A DNA stretch of 51,566 bases from Candidatus Nanopelagicales bacterium (GCA_017854795.1 JAFMHB010000019.1:1-51566); one strand, 5' to 3'; positions 43,966 to 51,566 are shown, counted from the first letter of the stretch. The notes: generated by a model not told the origin, from the letters alone. Translations and numbers: made by a program.

Positions 43966-43983
43966 CCGGCAGGTACGTGCCGG
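43966..43983 (-). promoter_or_regulatory. Hairpin in the 5' leader of the ATPase gene
   Basis: CCGGCA and TGCCGG are perfect arms around the loop GGTACG. It starts 15 bases upstream of ATG 43950 and its base abuts the ribosome site GGAAGG on the minus strand. It could be a transcript stabiliser, a protein site or an attenuator. Confidence 0.4.
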
Positions 43984-44171
43984 ACGATCCGTTGTGGAGG
44001 AAATTTTGGATTATTGAGTTGTTTGGTGTCTTCTTAATTGACAACCGTAGCCAATTGTTGTCTCGCGGTCTCCGGATCGAATAAACCCGAGCAGCGATAC
44101 CAAATTGTTAATCGTTACATGAGGGTGTTACATGATTTGGGCTTGCAATCAGGGGGTCAAAGGGTAGAAGA

Positions 44172-44185
44172 TGAAAGCGTTTACT
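44172..44185. promoter_or_regulatory. LacI-type (cre-like) operator of the sugar ABC operon
   Basis: TGAAAGCGTTTACT matches the consensus TGWAARCGYTWNCW at all positions. It abuts a TTGACG -35-like hexamer at 44185-44190, so a bound repressor would block the operon promoter. Its core is related to the operator at 40201, pointing to the same regulator. Confidence 0.7.
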
Positions 44186-44330
44186 TGACGTACCCGTTCG
44201 ACCCTAAGCACGCACAGGTAAACAGACTCACAATGAATTAAGAGCAAGAATTAATTGAGAGTGAGAATTAAATGGATCGGGCAAGAAAGTTGAGGACCTT
44301 CCTTGACTTTGAGCTTAACAAGGAGAATCA

Positions 44331-45734
44331 ATGACCGCATTAAAGCGGCGCCGTGGGGCAGCAGTCCTCGCCGGCGGTGTAGCAACCCTGATGTTGCTCG
44401 CCGCATGTTCGAGCGACAGTTCCACCGATGCAACCGCCACAGATGAAGCAACAGCAACGGAAGAAGCTACAACCGATGTCGCAGCAGGCTGTGAAGCCTA
44501 CGCAGACTACTTGGGCAACGAAGGTGCGTCAGTGAGCATCTTCACCTCAATCCTCCCTCCCGAGCAGGGTTTGTTTGAGCAGTCTTGGAGCGAATTCGAA
44601 TCGTGCACCGGTATTGACATCGTGTACGAAGGAAGCGATCAGTTTGAGGCGCAACTTCCGACAAGAATTGCCGGTGGAAACGCACCAGACATCGCATTCA
44701 TCCCGCAGCCAGGCTTGCTGGCAAAGCTGGTTGCTGACGGTGGACCCGTTGCCGCACCAGAGGGAACCGTCTCTAACGTTGACACTTACTGGAACCCAGC
44801 ATGGAAGTCCTACGGAACCGTTGACGGGACCTTCTACGCGGCACCGCTTGGTTCCAACATGAAGTCATTCGTTTGGTACTCACCAAAGACATTCGCTGCC
44901 AATGGTTACACCGTTCCCACCACGTGGGATGAATTGTGGGCACTCTCAGACCAAATGGTCGCTGATGGCGTGAAGCCATGGTGTGGCGGCATCGAGTCCG
45001 GAGGCGCAACAGGTTGGGCCGCAACTGACTGGCTCGAGCAGATCATGCTCCGCATGTACGGTGGCGAAGTTTACGACAAGTGGGTTAACCACGAACTCCT
45101 CTTCGAGTCACCAGAAGTGAACGCAGCCATGGATGTTCTTGCTGGCTGGATGAAGAATCCTGACTACGTCAACGGTGGTTTCGGAAACGTTCAGACAATC
45201 GCGACAACTGCATTCCAGGATGCCGGTGGACCGATTCTCAAGGGCGAGTGCGGAATGCTTCAGCAGGCTAGCTTCTACGCTAACTTCTGGACCAACTTCC
45301 AAGAAGGCGCAACCGTTGGCCCCGATGGCGATGCATTCGCTTTCTATCTCCCAGCAATCGATGAAGGCATTGCACCACAGCCTGTCGTCGGTGGTGGCGA
45401 GTTTGTCGCAGCATTCGCTGATCGTGCAGAAGTTGCAGCAGTTCAGAACTATCTCTCCTCTGCTGAGTTTGCAACGAGCAAGGCAGCACTGGGCACGTGG
45501 GTATCCGCAAACAGCGGTGTTCCAAGCGACACCTATGCAGAAGGTTCAATCGATCAACTTTCGGCTCAGTACTTGACCGATCTTGGTGGCACCTTCCGTT
45601 TCGACGCATCTGACTTGATGCCAGCAGCAGTTGGCGCGGGCGCAATGTGGACCGAAATGACCGCATGGTTCGCCGAGGACAAGCCAACGGCTGAAGTTCT
45701 CAAGGCAATCGACGCTGCTTGGCCAGCTTCCTAA
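44331..45734 (+). CDS. Extracellular sugar-binding lipoprotein of an ABC transporter
   Basis: The 467-residue protein belongs to family 1 solute-binding proteins and captures oligosaccharides. The lipobox LLAAC near residue 26 is followed by an Asp/Thr/Ala-rich linker. TRIAGGNAPDIAFIPQPG near residues 110-130 is the sugar-binding family motif, and YFTP/W-like aromatic segments follow. Its layout resembles alpha-glucoside binding proteins (AglE). The Thr-rich linker (TDATATDEATATEEATT) is a likely mannosylation target for the Pmt protein. The ribosome site AAGGAG is six bases before ATG. A long hairpin separates it from the permease genes. Confidence 0.93.
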   Translation: MTALKRRRGAAVLAGGVATLMLLAACSSDSSTDATATDEATATEEATTDVAAGCEAYADYLGNEGASVSIFTSILPPEQGLFEQSWSEFESCTGIDIVYEGSDQFEAQLPTRIAGGNAPDIAFIPQPGLLAKLVADGGPVAAPEGTVSNVDTYWNPAWKSYGTVDGTFYAAPLGSNMKSFVWYSPKTFAANGYTVPTTWDELWALSDQMVADGVKPWCGGIESGGATGWAATDWLEQIMLRMYGGEVYDKWVNHELLFESPEVNAAMDVLAGWMKNPDYVNGGFGNVQTIATTAFQDAGGPILKGECGMLQQASFYANFWTNFQEGATVGPDGDAFAFYLPAIDEGIAPQPVVGGGEFVAAFADRAEVAAVQNYLSSAEFATSKAALGTWVSANSGVPSDTYAEGSIDQLSAQYLTDLGGTFRFDASDLMPAAVGAGAMWTEMTAWFAEDKPTAEVLKAIDAAWPAS

Positions 45735-45776
45735 GGATTCATCCCTGGAACGCTAGTTAGTAAATTTCGGTTACCG

Positions 45777-45827
45777 GAAACTGCCGGAGTGGTTCAGCAA
45801 TTTGCTGATTGTCACTCCGGCAGTTTC
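45777..45827 (+). repeat. Nested hairpins between binding-protein and permease genes
   Basis: The outer stem is a perfect 15-pair match of GAAACTGCCGGAGTG (45777-45791) with CACTCCGGCAGTTTC (45813-45827). Inside it TCAGCAA and TTGCTGA pair perfectly (45794-45808) with a single-base loop. There is no T-run, so it is not a simple terminator. Such structures after binding-protein genes protect the upstream mRNA and let little transcription pass, giving far more binding protein than permease. Confidence 0.8.
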
Positions 45828-45894
45828 ACTTTCTGCAAGACTACGTCAAGCATTTTATTCGTTCACGTTGTATTTCACGGCGAAGGGAAATTGA

Positions 45895-46869
45895 GTGGAT
45901 GAACTACTCGACGGCCTACCCAAGTTAGGCAGCGCCGCCGCCGCGATTGCACTTTTCTTTGCTGCATTACTTGTACTGTTCCTCATCGGTGGCCGTGTTC
46001 GAGGGAAATTCCAAGGACCCGTTGCACTGGCAGTCTTCCTTGGTCCCGCGGTCATCTTGGTCACCATGGGCTTGATCGTTCCCGCAGGACGAACGATTTA
46101 TGGCAGTTTCCTTGATGCAAATCAAGAGGAATTCATTGGGTTTTCTAACTACTCCTGGATCTTTGAAACCCAGTGGGGCACGTTGACCAACACAATCCTG
46201 TGGATTGTGATCACGCCCATCGCATCAACCGGACTTGGCTTAACCCTCGCCCTCCTCCTTGACCGCATGAAACGCGAGTCGGTCGCAAAAAGCTTGATCT
46301 TTATGCCAATGGCGATTTCATTTGTCGGAGCCAGCATTATCTGGGGGCTGATGTACGAATACAGGCCACCTACGAGTGAGCAAGTGGGACTCTTAAGCCA
46401 GATCGTCATGTGGTTTGGAGTTGAGGAACCACCTAACTGGATCCTTTGGCAGCCATTTAACAACTACCTGCTCATGATCATCATGATTTGGATCCAAGTT
46501 GGTTTCGCTATGGTCGTGCTCTCCGCCGCAATTAAGAATATTTCGTCAGATGTCGTGGAAGCCGCGGAACTTGACGGGGCGGTTGGCTGGAAACTTTTCA
46601 GCCGAGTCACGATTCCCATGATCCGCGCAACCTTGATCGTGGTTCTCACAACGATCATGATTGCGGTTTTGAAGATCTTCGACATCGTTCGCACAATGAC
46701 TAATGGAAACTTTGGCACTCAGGTAGTTGCCAATGAAATGTATGCTCAATCCTTCGTTCAATTTAATCAAGGCCACGGAAATGCGTTAGCGGTCGTCCTC
46801 TTCATCGGTGTGATCCCGTTGATTATTTACAACATAATTCAACTCCGAAAGGAACGGGCAATCCGATGA
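45895..46869 (+). CDS. Sugar ABC transporter permease, MalF/AglF type
   Basis: The 324-residue protein has about eight helices. The EAA loop DVVEAAELDGAVGWKLFSRV (near residues 219-238) contacts the ATPase. SLIFMPMAISFVGASIIW is the conserved core helix. GTG 45895 has AAGGGA upstream. It pairs with the next permease, and the start and stop overlap as ATGA. Confidence 0.92.
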   Translation: MDELLDGLPKLGSAAAAIALFFAALLVLFLIGGRVRGKFQGPVALAVFLGPAVILVTMGLIVPAGRTIYGSFLDANQEEFIGFSNYSWIFETQWGTLTNTILWIVITPIASTGLGLTLALLLDRMKRESVAKSLIFMPMAISFVGASIIWGLMYEYRPPTSEQVGLLSQIVMWFGVEEPPNWILWQPFNNYLLMIIMIWIQVGFAMVVLSAAIKNISSDVVEAAELDGAVGWKLFSRVTIPMIRATLIVVLTTIMIAVLKIFDIVRTMTNGNFGTQVVANEMYAQSFVQFNQGHGNALAVVLFIGVIPLIIYNIIQLRKERAIR

Positions 46870-47855
46870 GTGTTGAGGCATCCGAGATTGTAATTTTGCC
46901 GGGACCAGAGTTACCGGAGGAAAAGTCTGGAATCAAAGAGTCTGCCCGCCGCAAACTCAGTAGCCCTTGGGCCGTTGTTGTTGTTGTCTTCATCACGGTT
47001 ATTTGGACGATTCCCACGGTTGGCCTGTTAGTCACAAGTTTCAGACCCGCAGCTGATGCACAGAACACGGGATGGTGGACTTTTTTCCGCAACCCTGCAG
47101 TCACTTTCAGTAACTACGCTGAAGTTATTACGGGTGGAACCACAATGGGGACCGGCATTATGCCGTATTTCTTTAACTCTTTTGCAATTGCAATTCCTGC
47201 GGCTATTTTCCCATTGATTCTTGCGAGCATGGCTGCCTATGCAATCGCCTGGGTGCCGTTTAAAGGGGCTGTCTGGATTTTCTTCGGGATTTTCGCCCTG
47301 CAGGTCGTCCCACTCCAAATGGCCTTGCTCCCACTGCTACAAATGTTCAACCTTGGTTGGAGTATCGGTGACATACCGATCTTCCCAGATTTAAACAAAC
47401 CAGGTTCACAGCAGTCGCTTCTCGCTGGCACTTATATCCCACTGTGGATCGCCCACACCATGTTCGCCTTGCCTCTGGCCATTTTCCTTTTGCACAACTT
47501 CATGGCGCAATTACCTAGGGACCTCATGGAAGCCGCAAGGGTTGACGGGGCGGGTCATTTCTTGATTTTCCGCAAAATAGTTCTCCCACTCTCGATTCCC
47601 GCAATTGCCTCTTTTGCAATCTTCCAGTTCCTTTGGGTGTGGAATGACTTACTTGTTGCAATTACCTTCGCCGGTGGAACACCTGACGTTGCCCCAATCA
47701 CCAGCTATTTGGCCACCATAAAGGGCTCCTACGGGGCGCAGTTACATCTAATTACTGCAGGTGCATTCATTGCAATTATCGTGCCACTCATCGTGTTCTT
47801 CTCACTTCAGCGGTTCTTTGTCCGCGGCCTGTTGGCCGGTTCAGTGAAGGGTTAG
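46866..47855 (+). CDS. Sugar ABC transporter permease, MalG/AglG type
   Basis: The 329-residue protein has a longer N-terminal tail (about 30 residues) and six helices. The EAA loop is LMEAARVDGAGHFLIFRKIV (near 220-239) and the C-terminal FFSLQRFFVRGLLAGSVKG matches the MalG end that plugs into the ATPase. It is the second permease of the transporter and overlaps the first by four bases. Confidence 0.92.
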   Translation: MSVEASEIVILPGPELPEEKSGIKESARRKLSSPWAVVVVVFITVIWTIPTVGLLVTSFRPAADAQNTGWWTFFRNPAVTFSNYAEVITGGTTMGTGIMPYFFNSFAIAIPAAIFPLILASMAAYAIAWVPFKGAVWIFFGIFALQVVPLQMALLPLLQMFNLGWSIGDIPIFPDLNKPGSQQSLLAGTYIPLWIAHTMFALPLAIFLLHNFMAQLPRDLMEAARVDGAGHFLIFRKIVLPLSIPAIASFAIFQFLWVWNDLLVAITFAGGTPDVAPITSYLATIKGSYGAQLHLITAGAFIAIIVPLIVFFSLQRFFVRGLLAGSVKG

Positions 47856-47864
47856 TTAATTTCA

Positions 47865-49223
47865 GTGAGTCCGCATGCTCGTAACTTCGATGGCCTCATC
47901 GTTCCTGCAGATTTTGAACTGGGAGTTGCAACTTCATCATGGCAAATTGAAGGTGATGTTGCGGGGCGGGGTACGTCTAACTGGGATGAATTTGCGTTAA
48001 TCCCCGGCAAGATCATTGACGGATCAACGGGTGAACCGGCGTGCGACCACGTCAATCGACTCGAGGAAGATCTCGACTTACTTGCCTGGTTAGGTGTTGA
48101 TACTTACCGTTTTTCGATTAGTTGGCCGCGCGTTATGCCCACTGGCACGGGTGAACTTTCTCCAGATGGTCTGGATTTCTATGATCGACTCGTCAATGGT
48201 CTTATCGCTCGAAAAATCAGTCCGGTTGCAACCCTTTTTCATTGGGATACGCCCGCTGTCATCGAACATAAAGGTGGGTGGTCAAACAGGGACACCGCAT
48301 ACAAATTTGCCGACTATGCACGAGCGATAGCCGCGCATTTTGGTGAGCGGATTGGGCAATGGGCTACTTTAAATGAACCGTGGTGCTCTGCATTCTTAGG
48401 TTACTGCGCTGGTTATTTCGCACCAGGTCGAACCGAGCCTGCGGTGTCACTTGAGGCTGCCTACAACTTGATCCTGGGACATGGCCTCGCGGTTAACGCA
48501 ATGCGTAAAGTTGGTGCCACCAACATTGGAATCGTGCTCAACATCATTCCTTGCCTAGCCGAGTCGCCTGACTTGGAACTCGAGACCGAACATATTGATG
48601 GAATGCAAAACCGAATTTTCTTGGATTTACTCGCGGGCAAAGGTGTTAGCGAGAAAACCCGCGAATCCTGCAGGGAACTCACCAACTGGGCATTCGTTCG
48701 AGAGGAAGACAATGCTGTCCTTGCAACTTCGATTGATTGGGTGGGGGAGAATTACTACACGGTCAACAGGATCGCCGCTCCTGGCGCGAGCACAATTCAG
48801 GCAATCGGACAGGACACGGCTATGTTCCCAGGTTGCCCACCGGTAAGTTTTGCTCCACGTGGGCAACTCACCGACATGGGTTGGGAAGTTGTCCCCGAAG
48901 GACTATTGCTCGCACTCCGGCAAATCAATGACGCACTGCCGGGCGTCCCACAGTGGATCTGCGAGAACGGGATGGCTTTGCCCGATGAGTTAGAAGATCC
49001 TCGCCGAATTGATTATGTGAAAGCCCATATTGAACAAGCGATCGCCGCGCGAAGCCATGGAATTGACGTTCGTGGCTACTTCGCCTGGAGCTTGATGGAC
49101 AATCTGGAATGGGCTTCAGGCTGGACCAAGAAATTCGGCATGATCCGGGTGGATCCGGAAACTGGCGACCGCACCCCCAAAGACAGTGCTCGTTGGTATC
49201 GGGAGCTACTGGCCAGTAGATAG
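47865..49223 (+). CDS. GH1 family beta-glucosidase
   Basis: The 452-residue TIM-barrel enzyme hydrolyses beta-glucosides such as cellobiose. The acid/base is Glu171 in TLNEPW, the nucleophile Glu367 in ICENGM, and the N-terminal FELGVATSSWQIEGDVAGRG (17-36) is the family signature. There is no signal peptide, so it works on imported sugar. It starts with GTG nine bases after the permease stop. One operon regulated by one LacI protein thus serves both alpha- and beta-linked glucosides, with the GH13 enzyme coming from the regulator operon. Confidence 0.94.
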   Translation: MSPHARNFDGLIVPADFELGVATSSWQIEGDVAGRGTSNWDEFALIPGKIIDGSTGEPACDHVNRLEEDLDLLAWLGVDTYRFSISWPRVMPTGTGELSPDGLDFYDRLVNGLIARKISPVATLFHWDTPAVIEHKGGWSNRDTAYKFADYARAIAAHFGERIGQWATLNEPWCSAFLGYCAGYFAPGRTEPAVSLEAAYNLILGHGLAVNAMRKVGATNIGIVLNIIPCLAESPDLELETEHIDGMQNRIFLDLLAGKGVSEKTRESCRELTNWAFVREEDNAVLATSIDWVGENYYTVNRIAAPGASTIQAIGQDTAMFPGCPPVSFAPRGQLTDMGWEVVPEGLLLALRQINDALPGVPQWICENGMALPDELEDPRRIDYVKAHIEQAIAARSHGIDVRGYFAWSLMDNLEWASGWTKKFGMIRVDPETGDRTPKDSARWYRELLASR

Positions 49224-49251
49224 GGTTGTGTCCGAGAGGGGCAACCTTCTC

Positions 49252-49325
49252 GTCCCCGTAGTCCAATCGGCAGAGACACCCGGCTTAAACCCGGCACAGT
49301 GTGGGTTCAAATCCCACCGGGGACA
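49252..49325 (+). tRNA. tRNA with UAA anticodon and short variable loop (Leu by anticodon, class I shape)
   Basis: Cloverleaf of 74 bases. Acceptor GTCCCCG/CGGGGAC pairs 7 of 7 and the discriminator is A. The T arm GTGGG-TTCAAAT-CCCAC pairs 5 of 5. The anticodon stem CCCGG/CCGGC pairs 4 of 5 around the loop CTTAAAC, which gives anticodon UAA (Leu). The D stem GTCC/AGAC pairs 3 of 4 with loop AATCGGCAG. The variable loop is only five bases (ACAGT), whereas leucine tRNAs are class II with a long arm. CCA is not encoded. The gene starts 28 bases after the GH1 stop and ends 43 bases before the Bax inhibitor ATG. Confidence 0.8.
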
Positions 49326-49333
49326 CATAGATG

Positions 49334-49362
49334 TTGTTCATTTCCTGTTTATTTGTTACCCT
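49334..49362 (+). promoter_or_regulatory. Promoter of the Bax inhibitor-1 family gene
   Basis: TTGTTC (49334-49339) and TACCCT (49357-49362) are spaced by 17 bases, and the -10 box ends six bases before ATG 49369. This is the clearest leaderless promoter in the window. Confidence 0.6.
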
Positions 49363-49368
49363 ATTGGC

Positions 49369-50214
49369 ATGTCCACACGATTTTCACAGACCACAAATCC
49401 AATTCTGAAGCGTTATGAACAGCCTGCGAAAGGCGACGGTTTCGCGTACGCCGAAGGCCAGTCGGCCTACGTGCAAGCCGCGGGTGGATCTGCCGGTACG
49501 CAGGAGCAGTTCGACACAATTACTGCAGGTGGTGGAGCTCGTCTGACATTCGCTGACGTAGTTGTGAAAAGTACGATCCTGTTCGTCATCACGGTCGTCA
49601 TGGCCTTCGTCGGATGGGCACTCGTTCCCGGCTTGCCAGCAGTTTTGTGGATTGGATTAGGCGGCTCATTGGTCTTTGGTCTGATCAGTGCGTTTAAAAA
49701 AGCAGTCTCACCAACTCTGGTGCTTCTCTATGCAACTTTCGCAGGCCTCATGCTGGGCTCTATTAGTTGGGCGTATGACCAAATGGCCCTTGCGCAGAAT
49801 TACCAAGGCCTGGTCAGCCAAGCAATTATTGGCACGCTTACCGCCTTTGGAGTAATGCTGTTCCTCTACGGAACAGGGATCGTCAAAGTAAATGGCAAGT
49901 TCATGCGAATCTTCATGGCAGCCATGATCAGCTACTTCGTGATCGCTATGGCCTCCCTCGTTGGTGCACTTTTCGGTGTTGGCGGTGGCTGGGGCTTCTA
50001 CGGTGTTGGTGGATTGGGTCTACTCCTGTGTGCCGCAGGCGTACTCCTTGCATCCTTTGCCTTGATGCTGGACTTTGAAGCGATCAAGCAGGGTATTGCT
50101 ATGGGTCTGCCAGAACGTGAATCGTGGAGGTTGTCCTTCGGCCTACTGGTGACCCTGGTGTGGCTCTACCTCGAAATTTTGCGCTTCCTCTCGATACTTG
50201 CCGGTCGCGACTAG
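49369..50214 (+). CDS. Bax inhibitor-1/YccA family membrane protein
   Basis: The 281-residue protein has a soluble N-terminus of about 60 residues and seven helices. The family (here the actinobacterial long-tail form) includes calcium-leak channels such as YetJ. The late DFEAIKQGIAMGLPERESW matches the charged region before the last helix, with the pore-gating acidic residues. The frame continues upstream to 49186 through the tRNA, so an upstream start is ruled out and ATG 49369, matching the promoter, is used. The stop overlaps the convergent gene by four bases. Confidence 0.9.
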   Translation: MSTRFSQTTNPILKRYEQPAKGDGFAYAEGQSAYVQAAGGSAGTQEQFDTITAGGGARLTFADVVVKSTILFVITVVMAFVGWALVPGLPAVLWIGLGGSLVFGLISAFKKAVSPTLVLLYATFAGLMLGSISWAYDQMALAQNYQGLVSQAIIGTLTAFGVMLFLYGTGIVKVNGKFMRIFMAAMISYFVIAMASLVGALFGVGGGWGFYGVGGLGLLLCAAGVLLASFALMLDFEAIKQGIAMGLPERESWRLSFGLLVTLVWLYLEILRFLSILAGRD

Positions 50215-50513
50215 GGCAGTTTCCGCCGCAGTTCAGTAAGTGCGGCGGCTGCATCCGGTTCGCCGGCGGGGTGTTGCTCAAGTAGATCTCGAGTGAGAAC
50301 CGCGAGCTGTGCGGCATAAGCGGCGGGGCCAACCCTGTTCAATTCCTGGACAGGTCCAGATGTTGCGCTCAAGATCACCGTCGCGCACTGATAGACGGAC
50401 TCATCCATTGCAGCCAGACGTTGGGTATTCAAACTCGCCAGCCTAATTGTGATTCGATCCAATTCACGCAGCATTTCCTCGCGGACCGATTCAGTGTTTC
50501 CAGTTGATTCCAC
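50211..50513 (-). CDS. Small helical protein of unknown function
   Basis: The 100-residue protein is predicted to be all helical, with Glu/Arg-rich ends, no signal peptide and no membrane helix. Conserved-looking segments are SVYQCATVILSAT and NRVGPAAYAAQLAVL. I recognise no family. It is convergent with the Bax inhibitor gene, which it overlaps by four bases, and divergent from cystathionine beta-synthase. Confidence 0.55.
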   Translation of the reverse strand: MESTGNTESVREEMLRELDRITIRLASLNTQRLAAMDESVYQCATVILSATSGPVQELNRVGPAAYAAQLAVLTRDLLEQHPAGEPDAAAALTELRRKLP

Positions 50514-50540
50514 ACTCCGAGCATATGCGTAACACCATTA

Positions 50541-50628
50541 CTTACGTAAGGTGATTAATTGATAGTGACGTGCAATAAGGCATCAGTACATAGGCTCATG
50601 CGGTCTTGAATAAAAACACACGTAAGGT
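50541..50628. promoter_or_regulatory. Repeat elements and promoter upstream of cystathionine beta-synthase
   Basis: CTTACGTAAG at 50541-50550 is a perfect ten-base palindrome. ACGTAAGGT occurs twice on the plus strand (50544-50552 and 50620-50628). The second copy contains TAAGGT (50623-50628), which ends six bases before GTG 50635 and fits a leaderless -10. A regulator binding ACGTAAGGT could thus block this promoter. Confidence 0.4.
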
Positions 50629-50634
50629 TATGCC

Positions 50635-51566
50635 GTGCAGATTTATGACTCGGTAGTTGAATTAATTGGCAACACTCCCTTGGTGAGGTTGAACAGGGTA
50701 ATCAAAGGAATCGTCCCTGAAGGTGTCACCGTCGTGGCCAAGGTTGAATACGTGAATCCTGGCGGTTCGGTCAAGGATCGAATCGCTGAGCGCATGATTG
50801 ATGCTGCAGAGAAAGATGGTTCATTGCAGCCTGGTGGAACTATTGTTGAACCAACCAGTGGGAACACCGGTGTTGGCTTAGCTTTGATAGCTCAACAACG
50901 CGGCTACAAGTGCATTTTTGTGTGCCCGGACAAAGTCTCGGAAGATAAACGAAATGTGTTGAAGGCCTATGGCGCTGAAGTCGTCGTGTGCCCTACAGCA
51001 GTGGATCCCGAGGATCCACGCTCTTACTACAGCGTCAGTGATCGACTTTCCAATGAACCTGGTTCATGGAAGCCAGACCAGTACTCCAACCCGAATAACC
51101 CCCGCTCACACTATGAAACAACCGGACCTGAAATTTGGGACCAAACAGATGGAACCGTCACGCACTTTGTTGCAGGTGTTGGAACCGGTGGCACGATTTC
51201 AGGTACCGGGCGCTACTTGAAAGAAGTGAGCAACGGCAAAGTCAAAGTAATTGGTGCCGACCCCGAAGGCTCGGTCTACTCAGGTGGTTCGGGTCGCCCT
51301 TACTTAGTCGAGGGGGTTGGTGAAGACTTCTGGCCAACCGCTTATGACCCGGCTATCGCAGACGAGATCGTTGCCGTTTCGGACAAAGATTCATTTGAGA
51401 TGACCCGTCGAATGGCGCGAGAAGAGGGCCTTCTTATTGGTGGCTCATGTGGAATGGCCGTTGTCGCGGCGCTCCGTGTTGCCGCGAAGGCCGAACCAGG
51501 ATCTTTAGTTGTTGTGTTGCTTCCCGATTCTGGTCGCGGTTATCTTTCCAAAGTTTTCAATGACGA
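50635..51566 (+). CDS. cbs: Cystathionine beta-synthase (3' end cut by window)
   Basis: The 310 visible codons form the PLP catalytic core. IGNTPLVRLN opens it, the PLP lysine is Lys47 in PGGSVKDRIAERM, PTSGNTGVGLALIAQ is the substrate loop and GVGTGGTISGTGRYLKE the phosphate-binding loop. The segment continues with the SVYSGGSGRPYLVEGVGEDF typical of CBS rather than of cysteine synthase. It condenses serine and homocysteine in transsulfuration. A C-terminal CBS-pair domain may follow beyond the edge. GTG 50635 has no ribosome site. Confidence 0.93.
   Translation, partial: MQIYDSVVELIGNTPLVRLNRVIKGIVPEGVTVVAKVEYVNPGGSVKDRIAERMIDAAEKDGSLQPGGTIVEPTSGNTGVGLALIAQQRGYKCIFVCPDKVSEDKRNVLKAYGAEVVVCPTAVDPEDPRSYYSVSDRLSNEPGSWKPDQYSNPNNPRSHYETTGPEIWDQTDGTVTHFVAGVGTGGTISGTGRYLKEVSNGKVKVIGADPEGSVYSGGSGRPYLVEGVGEDFWPTAYDPAIADEIVAVSDKDSFEMTRRMAREEGLLIGGSCGMAVVAALRVAAKAEPGSLVVVLLPDSGRGYLSKVFND

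Larger units (their letters stand above)
43951..44330. other. Divergent regulatory region between ATPase and binding-protein genes
   Basis: These 380 bases contain no gene. They hold an 18-base hairpin near the ATPase start, an inverted repeat GACAAC (44040-44045) and GTTGTC (44057-44062) with an 11-base loop, and a cre-like operator at 44172. TTGACG at 44185-44190 could be a -35 for the binding-protein gene, but no -10 at ideal spacing is obvious. The leader from there to ATG 44331 would be more than 100 bases; AAGGAG at 44320-44325 is the ribosome site. Confidence 0.55.

Noticed and set aside
49252-49325. Ochre suppressor tRNA
   Set aside because: The anticodon reads 5'-UAA-3', which pairs with the leucine codon UUA, not with the stop codon UAA.
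49186-49368. Longer Bax inhibitor-like protein starting inside the GH1 gene
   Set aside because: The extension is the tRNA read as protein; ATG 49369 has a good promoter at the right distance.

Overview
The window is chromosomal DNA of an actinobacterium, most likely a small-genome planktonic freshwater lineage. Its GC content looks close to 50 percent, intergenic gaps are short, and many genes overlap by one to four bases. From 12.9 kb to 39.6 kb the order pmt, rsmI, metG, tatD, rsmA, ispE, then glmU, prs, rplY, pth, mfd, mazG, eno, ftsB-like, DUF501, ppx matches the Mycobacterium tuberculosis Rv1002c-Rv1026 region as I know it, with some insertions, rearrangement and no rpfB. A heliorhodopsin gene, common in freshwater actinobacteria, supports the habitat guess. 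The lineage is inference; the gene content is read directly.

Layout. Bases 1-12,900 are accessory. They hold the tail of an unknown gene, a RutE-like nitroreductase, an arsenic module (acr3-arsC divergent from arsR), a cold-shock gene, a molybdate ABC operon, a crotonase, a small superinfection-immunity-like membrane protein with a phosphotransferase, a bicarbonate transporter with its PII-like regulator (sbtA-sbtB), a heliorhodopsin translationally coupled to an AI-2E family permease, an M23 peptidase and a LysE exporter. Bases 12,900-39,650 are the conserved housekeeping block. It is interrupted by a desaturase-TetR-MarR unit with clear operators, and by a GC-rich secreted protein and a small ABM-like protein between tRNA-Gln and glmU. 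Bases 39,650-49,250 are a glucoside-use cluster: a LacI regulator, a GH13 glucosidase, a MsiK/MalK-type ATPase on the other strand, a binding protein, two permeases and a GH1 glucosidase. Two related LacI-type operators tie the cluster together. The window ends with an odd tRNA, a Bax inhibitor-1 family protein, a small unknown gene and the start of cystathionine beta-synthase.

How the genes work together. Sugars enter through the ABC transporter and are cleaved by the GH13 and GH1 enzymes, feeding glycolysis (eno). SbtAB would supply bicarbonate, for example for anaplerotic fixation, beside a light-sensing protein. The core block covers translation (metG, rplY, pth, rsmI, rsmA, tRNAs), envelope building (glmU, pmt, ispE), nucleotide supply and clean-up (prs, mazG), repair (mfd) and division (ftsB-like).

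Two signals stand out. The first is a tRNA with a UAA anticodon and a bldA-like anticodon loop but a short variable loop, where leucine tRNAs normally carry a long arm. The second is a recurring TANNNT box six or seven bases upstream of a start codon at about fourteen genes, which indicates widespread leaderless transcription. No CRISPR array, insertion sequence or prophage was seen.
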